64,000 nt of DNA, taken from the NCBI RefSeq assembly GCF_028583425.1, contig NC_072801.1, positions 20,976,001 through 21,040,000 of the forward strand, given 5' to 3'. The notes beneath the pieces were generated by a model that saw nothing but the letters and a program-made list of their open reading frames with translations, searched no databases and was not told where the DNA came from. Numbering within the stretch: the first letter of the stretch is position 1; each line of letters opens with the position of its first letter. The DNA is from Eublepharis macularius (lineage: Eukaryota; Chordata; Lepidosauria; Squamata; Eublepharidae). Positions 60,920 to 64,000 of the stretch are shown piece after piece. A program made the translations under genes and the position numbers.

Positions 60920-62830
60920 GTCCAAGCCTTTATTTATTTCAATTTGTATCCTGCATTCCTTGCAAGCAGGCTCATGGTGGGTCACAATAATAATAAGTAC
61001 AAGGTTAAAAACACTTTAAAAGAAAAAGTAAGTCACAAATCACATACAACCAGCAATTAAAATACGTTAACTGTGAGATCTCAATGAGGCTGTAACAAGA
61101 CTACAAAGTAAAGCCAGTAATGTAGATCTACTGATCACATCGAGGGCAGCATGGGGTGGAGCACGGGCAGTCAGGAGGGACAGATTGCCAGCATCTCAGC
61201 CATAGGCCCAACAGAACATCTCCGTCTTACAGGCCCCATAGAACTGTAACAAATCCCACAGGGCCCTGGTCTCCATTGGGAGAGCATTCTACCAGGCCAG
61301 TTCCAGAGCCAAAAAAAGCTCTGGCCCTGGTCAAGGCTAGGTGAATGTCCCTCAGGCTGAGGACCAGCAGTAACTGCTTATCTGCAGAGTGCAAGGCCCT
61401 CCAGGGGATATATTGAGAGAGGCGGTCCTGCAGGTATATTGGTCCCAGTCCATTAAGGGCTTTAAATATCAAAACCAGAACTTTGGACTAGATCTGGAAC
61501 TCAACTGGAAGCCAGTGCAGCTGACTCAGCACTGGATGGCTATGCTTCCTATTCAGTGTCCTCATGAGGACATGAGCTGCCACATTCTGGACCAGCTGCA
61601 ATTTCCAGGTCAGGCCCAAGGGCAGCCCTGCATAGAGCAAATTACAGTTGTCCAGCCTGGAGGTGACCATTGCTTAGATCACTGAAGCCAGGTCCTGGGA
61701 GGAAAGATAGGGCACAAGCTGCCTGATCTGTCGAAGGTGAAAAAAGGCAGACCTGGCAATAGCTCTGACCTGGGCCTCCATCGAAATTGTGGCATCCAGG
61801 GTCACGCTCAGGCTCTTCACTGTCAGCAAAGGCATTAATTTAATTACACTCCGTCGAGGTTTGGGAGCTGGATCCCTAAGCCCATTGTCCCACGGCCCAG
61901 GAGCAGGACCTCTGTCTTCAGAGGATTCAACTTCAAGTGACTCTGTCTCCACCATCCCACCTTCCAGACCTTTGGCCAAGGTATCTGGCTTGATGTCCGG
62001 CTAGCCTTCATCAACAGATATAGCTGGGTGCCATCAGCAAACTGGTGGTAATCCAGCCCCAAACTAAGGATCACCTAGGCGCAAGGAGCACATATAGATG
62101 TTAAACAGCATCGAGGAGAGAATAACCCCGAGAGCCTCCACACAACAAGGGGTGGCATAATGATATCTGCTCCCCAAGTGTCACCCTTTGCCCCCAACCG
62201 TGGAGAAAGGAGCACAATCACTGTTACGTATCGCCACAGTGGTGAGGTGGTGGGTCAAAAGATCATGATCAACTATGTCAAACGCAGCTGAAAGATCTAG
62301 TAATAGCAACAACACTGACCCACCCTGATCATCTGTGAGGGTGACTAGTGCTGTCTCTGTCTCATGGCCAGGACTGAAATGGGTCCAGGATGGAGGAATC
62401 CTCCAAGAATACCTGGAGTTGCTCAGCCACTGCCTGCTCAATTACCTTACCCAGAAAAAGGAGATTCGAGACAAGGCAGTAATTAGCTGGATCAGTAGGA
62501 TCCAAAGATAGTTTCTTTAATAAGGGCCATGCCACTTCCTCTTTTAGTGAGCCTGGAAAAATCGCAGAACTCATGGACAAGGGGGCCCGTATCCCTGCCC
62601 ACCAGTCTTCACCAACGATGACAGGCACAGGTCCAGTGGGCACATGGTAGGCTTCACAACATTTAGGATCCTGTCCACCGCATTCTGAGAGAGTTGTTTG
62701 AATTGAGCCAATATCAACTTTGAAGTCAGGAGGTAGAGATGTTTTGCAACTAGAACTCCCGACATTGTTATCTGAATCTCACCCATTGAGTGGGACATAT
62801 ATTGGAGGCAGTGCTACACATGCTAATTGT
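60920..62830 (-). mobile_element. L2-type LINE, minus strand, broken
   Basis: Minus-strand reverse transcriptase blocks are clear: LLLLLDLSAAFDIVDHDLL (about 62290), FADGTQLYL in place of YADDTQLY (about 62030), LKLNPLKTEVLLLGR (about 61930) and SRLDNCNLLYAGLP (about 61650). The 3' tail (TTTATTTATTTC on the plus strand) is at about 60930. Several frameshifts and stops separate the blocks, and the active-site DD is altered to DG, so it is inactive. Confidence 0.82.
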
Positions 62831-63189
62831 CAGTCCTCCTGTCACTGAAAGTTCATATAAGGAAAAAGACGGAATTGAGAGAGCTGCTTAAGAATTTTTA
62901 AAAGGAGTTTTCAAGCATTGTTGTGTTTAAACCCACTTTTTGAGGGTGGTCCTTCCTTAAATGGAAATATACACCATTGTCTCCGGTTCTGTTTTAATTA
63001 CTAACAAGACTTTTAGTTACCTAACAGATTTTGCATTTCCTTGCTTGGTACAGAATTGAATCAATTCATATCCATTTGTCCTAGCAAGTATTCTTTTTAT
63101 GAAGCTTCCTGGCATGAAAAAAAAATGGAAACTTTGTTCTCATATATAACCATATCATAATGACATCAAGGAGTCTGCTCCAGCCGAAT

Positions 63190-64000
63190 AAAAATAAAGG
63201 ACTATTCATATAAGGTCAGAGCATTTGCGGATGACATAATGTTAATTGTAGAGGACCCATTGGAGAACATGCCAAGAGTGATAGATAAGATCAAGGAGTT
63301 TGGAGACTTGGCAGGTTTCTTCATTAACAAAAAGAAGTCAAAGATATTATGCAAAAATATGACTAAGCAGAAACAACAATTGTTAATGGAAACAACGGAT
63401 TGTGAAGTAACAAGTAAAGTGAAATATTTGGGAGTCGAATTAACTGCAAAGAACATAGATCTATTCAAAAACAATTATGAAAAACTATGGACTCAGATAG
63501 AGAGAGACTTGATTAAATGGAATAGATTGAATTTGTCATGGTTGGGCAGGATTGCAGCAGTTAAGATGAATGTGTTACCAAGAGTAATGTTTTTGCTACA
63601 GACAATACCAATCATCAGAGACTCCAAACAATTTGAAAAATGGCAGAGGAAAATATCAGATTTTGTTTGGGCAGGCAAGAAGCCTCGAGTGAAAGTGAAA
63701 GTTTTACAAGATGCAAAGGAAAGAGGCGGAATGCAACTGCCCAATCTGAGACTTTATCATGATGCAATCTGCCTAGTTTGGTTGAAAGAATGGATGACAT
63801 TAAAGAACAAGAAACTATTAGCCCTAGAGGGATATAAAAAAATATTTGGATGGCATGCATATTTATGGCATGACAAAGTAAAGGTCAACTCGATGTTCCT
63901 GCATCACTTTGTTCGGAGAAGTCTATACATAATCTGGAAGAAGTACAGAATTTATCTACAAGAAGGAACCCCTTTGTGGGTGGTTCCATATGAGGTGATA
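63190..64000 (+). mobile_element. L1-type LINE, 5'-truncated, long open ORF2 segment running off the window
   Basis: From about 63192 the frame is open without a stop to the end of the window, about 270 codons. It begins just before the catalytic AFADDIML box and continues through KSKILC, VKYLGVELT, NLSWLGRIAAVKMNVLP, WAGKKPRVK and GGMQLPNL, the normal order of the L1 reverse transcriptase palm and thumb. Upstream text is not L1-like, so the copy starts inside the RT domain, as expected from incomplete target-primed insertion. The lack of stops suggests a young copy. Confidence 0.82.

Noticed and set aside
61156-62798. Several plus- and minus-strand frames that might be host exons
   Set aside because: They are pieces of one broken L2-type LINE on the minus strand, in the order expected for its reverse transcriptase.

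Overview
The window looks like genomic DNA from a squamate reptile (a lizard or gecko; I cannot narrow it further). The evidence is the repeat content: two tRNA-derived SINE families, a 5S rRNA-derived SINE, L2/CR1-type and L1 LINEs, several families of short non-autonomous hAT-like transposons with 8-bp target duplications, a Penelope-like repeat with a hammerhead-like core, and a DIRS-like fossil. Genes are sparse, split by long introns, and start in CpG islands.

Left part (1-25.5 kb): a CpG-island promoter (about 1.6-2.7 kb) drives a two-exon gene for a 69-residue membrane micropeptide of the SMIM10 family (exon 1 2445-2633, exon 2 5929-5949). In the same downstream exon, 56 bases after its stop, a second and much longer frame opens (6006-6827). 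It continues through four more phase-matched exons (13716-13816, 19051-19210, 24480-24660, 25271-25458). The result is a 483-residue protein with an unfamiliar helical N-terminal region and four to five C-terminal ankyrin repeats. The layout is that of a bicistronic or alternatively spliced locus. Tandem AG sites at 5984, 5987 and 5996 would each join SMIM10 exon 1 in frame to the ankyrin protein. This is the most interesting signal in the window.

Middle (25.5-31 kb): intergenic DNA with degraded SINEs and hAT-like elements, then a second CpG island (about 30.7-31.26 kb). A short first coding exon begins there at 31019 (MDEEGGGSG, phase 1, GTGAGC donor) for a gene I do not recognise.

Right part (31-64 kb): probably the long first intron of that gene. 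It contains a perfect 85-bp inverted repeat with hammerhead-like cores, a 167-bp (TTTC)n tract, many hAT-like elements (some with G+C-rich minisatellites inside), SINEs, two L1 segments, two broken L2 copies and a DIRS-like gag fossil. The L1 copy at the right edge is open for about 270 codons and runs off the window. A possible second exon of the CpG-island gene lies at 58519-58628, but this is weak. No rRNA or tRNA gene, CRISPR array or bacterial feature was seen.
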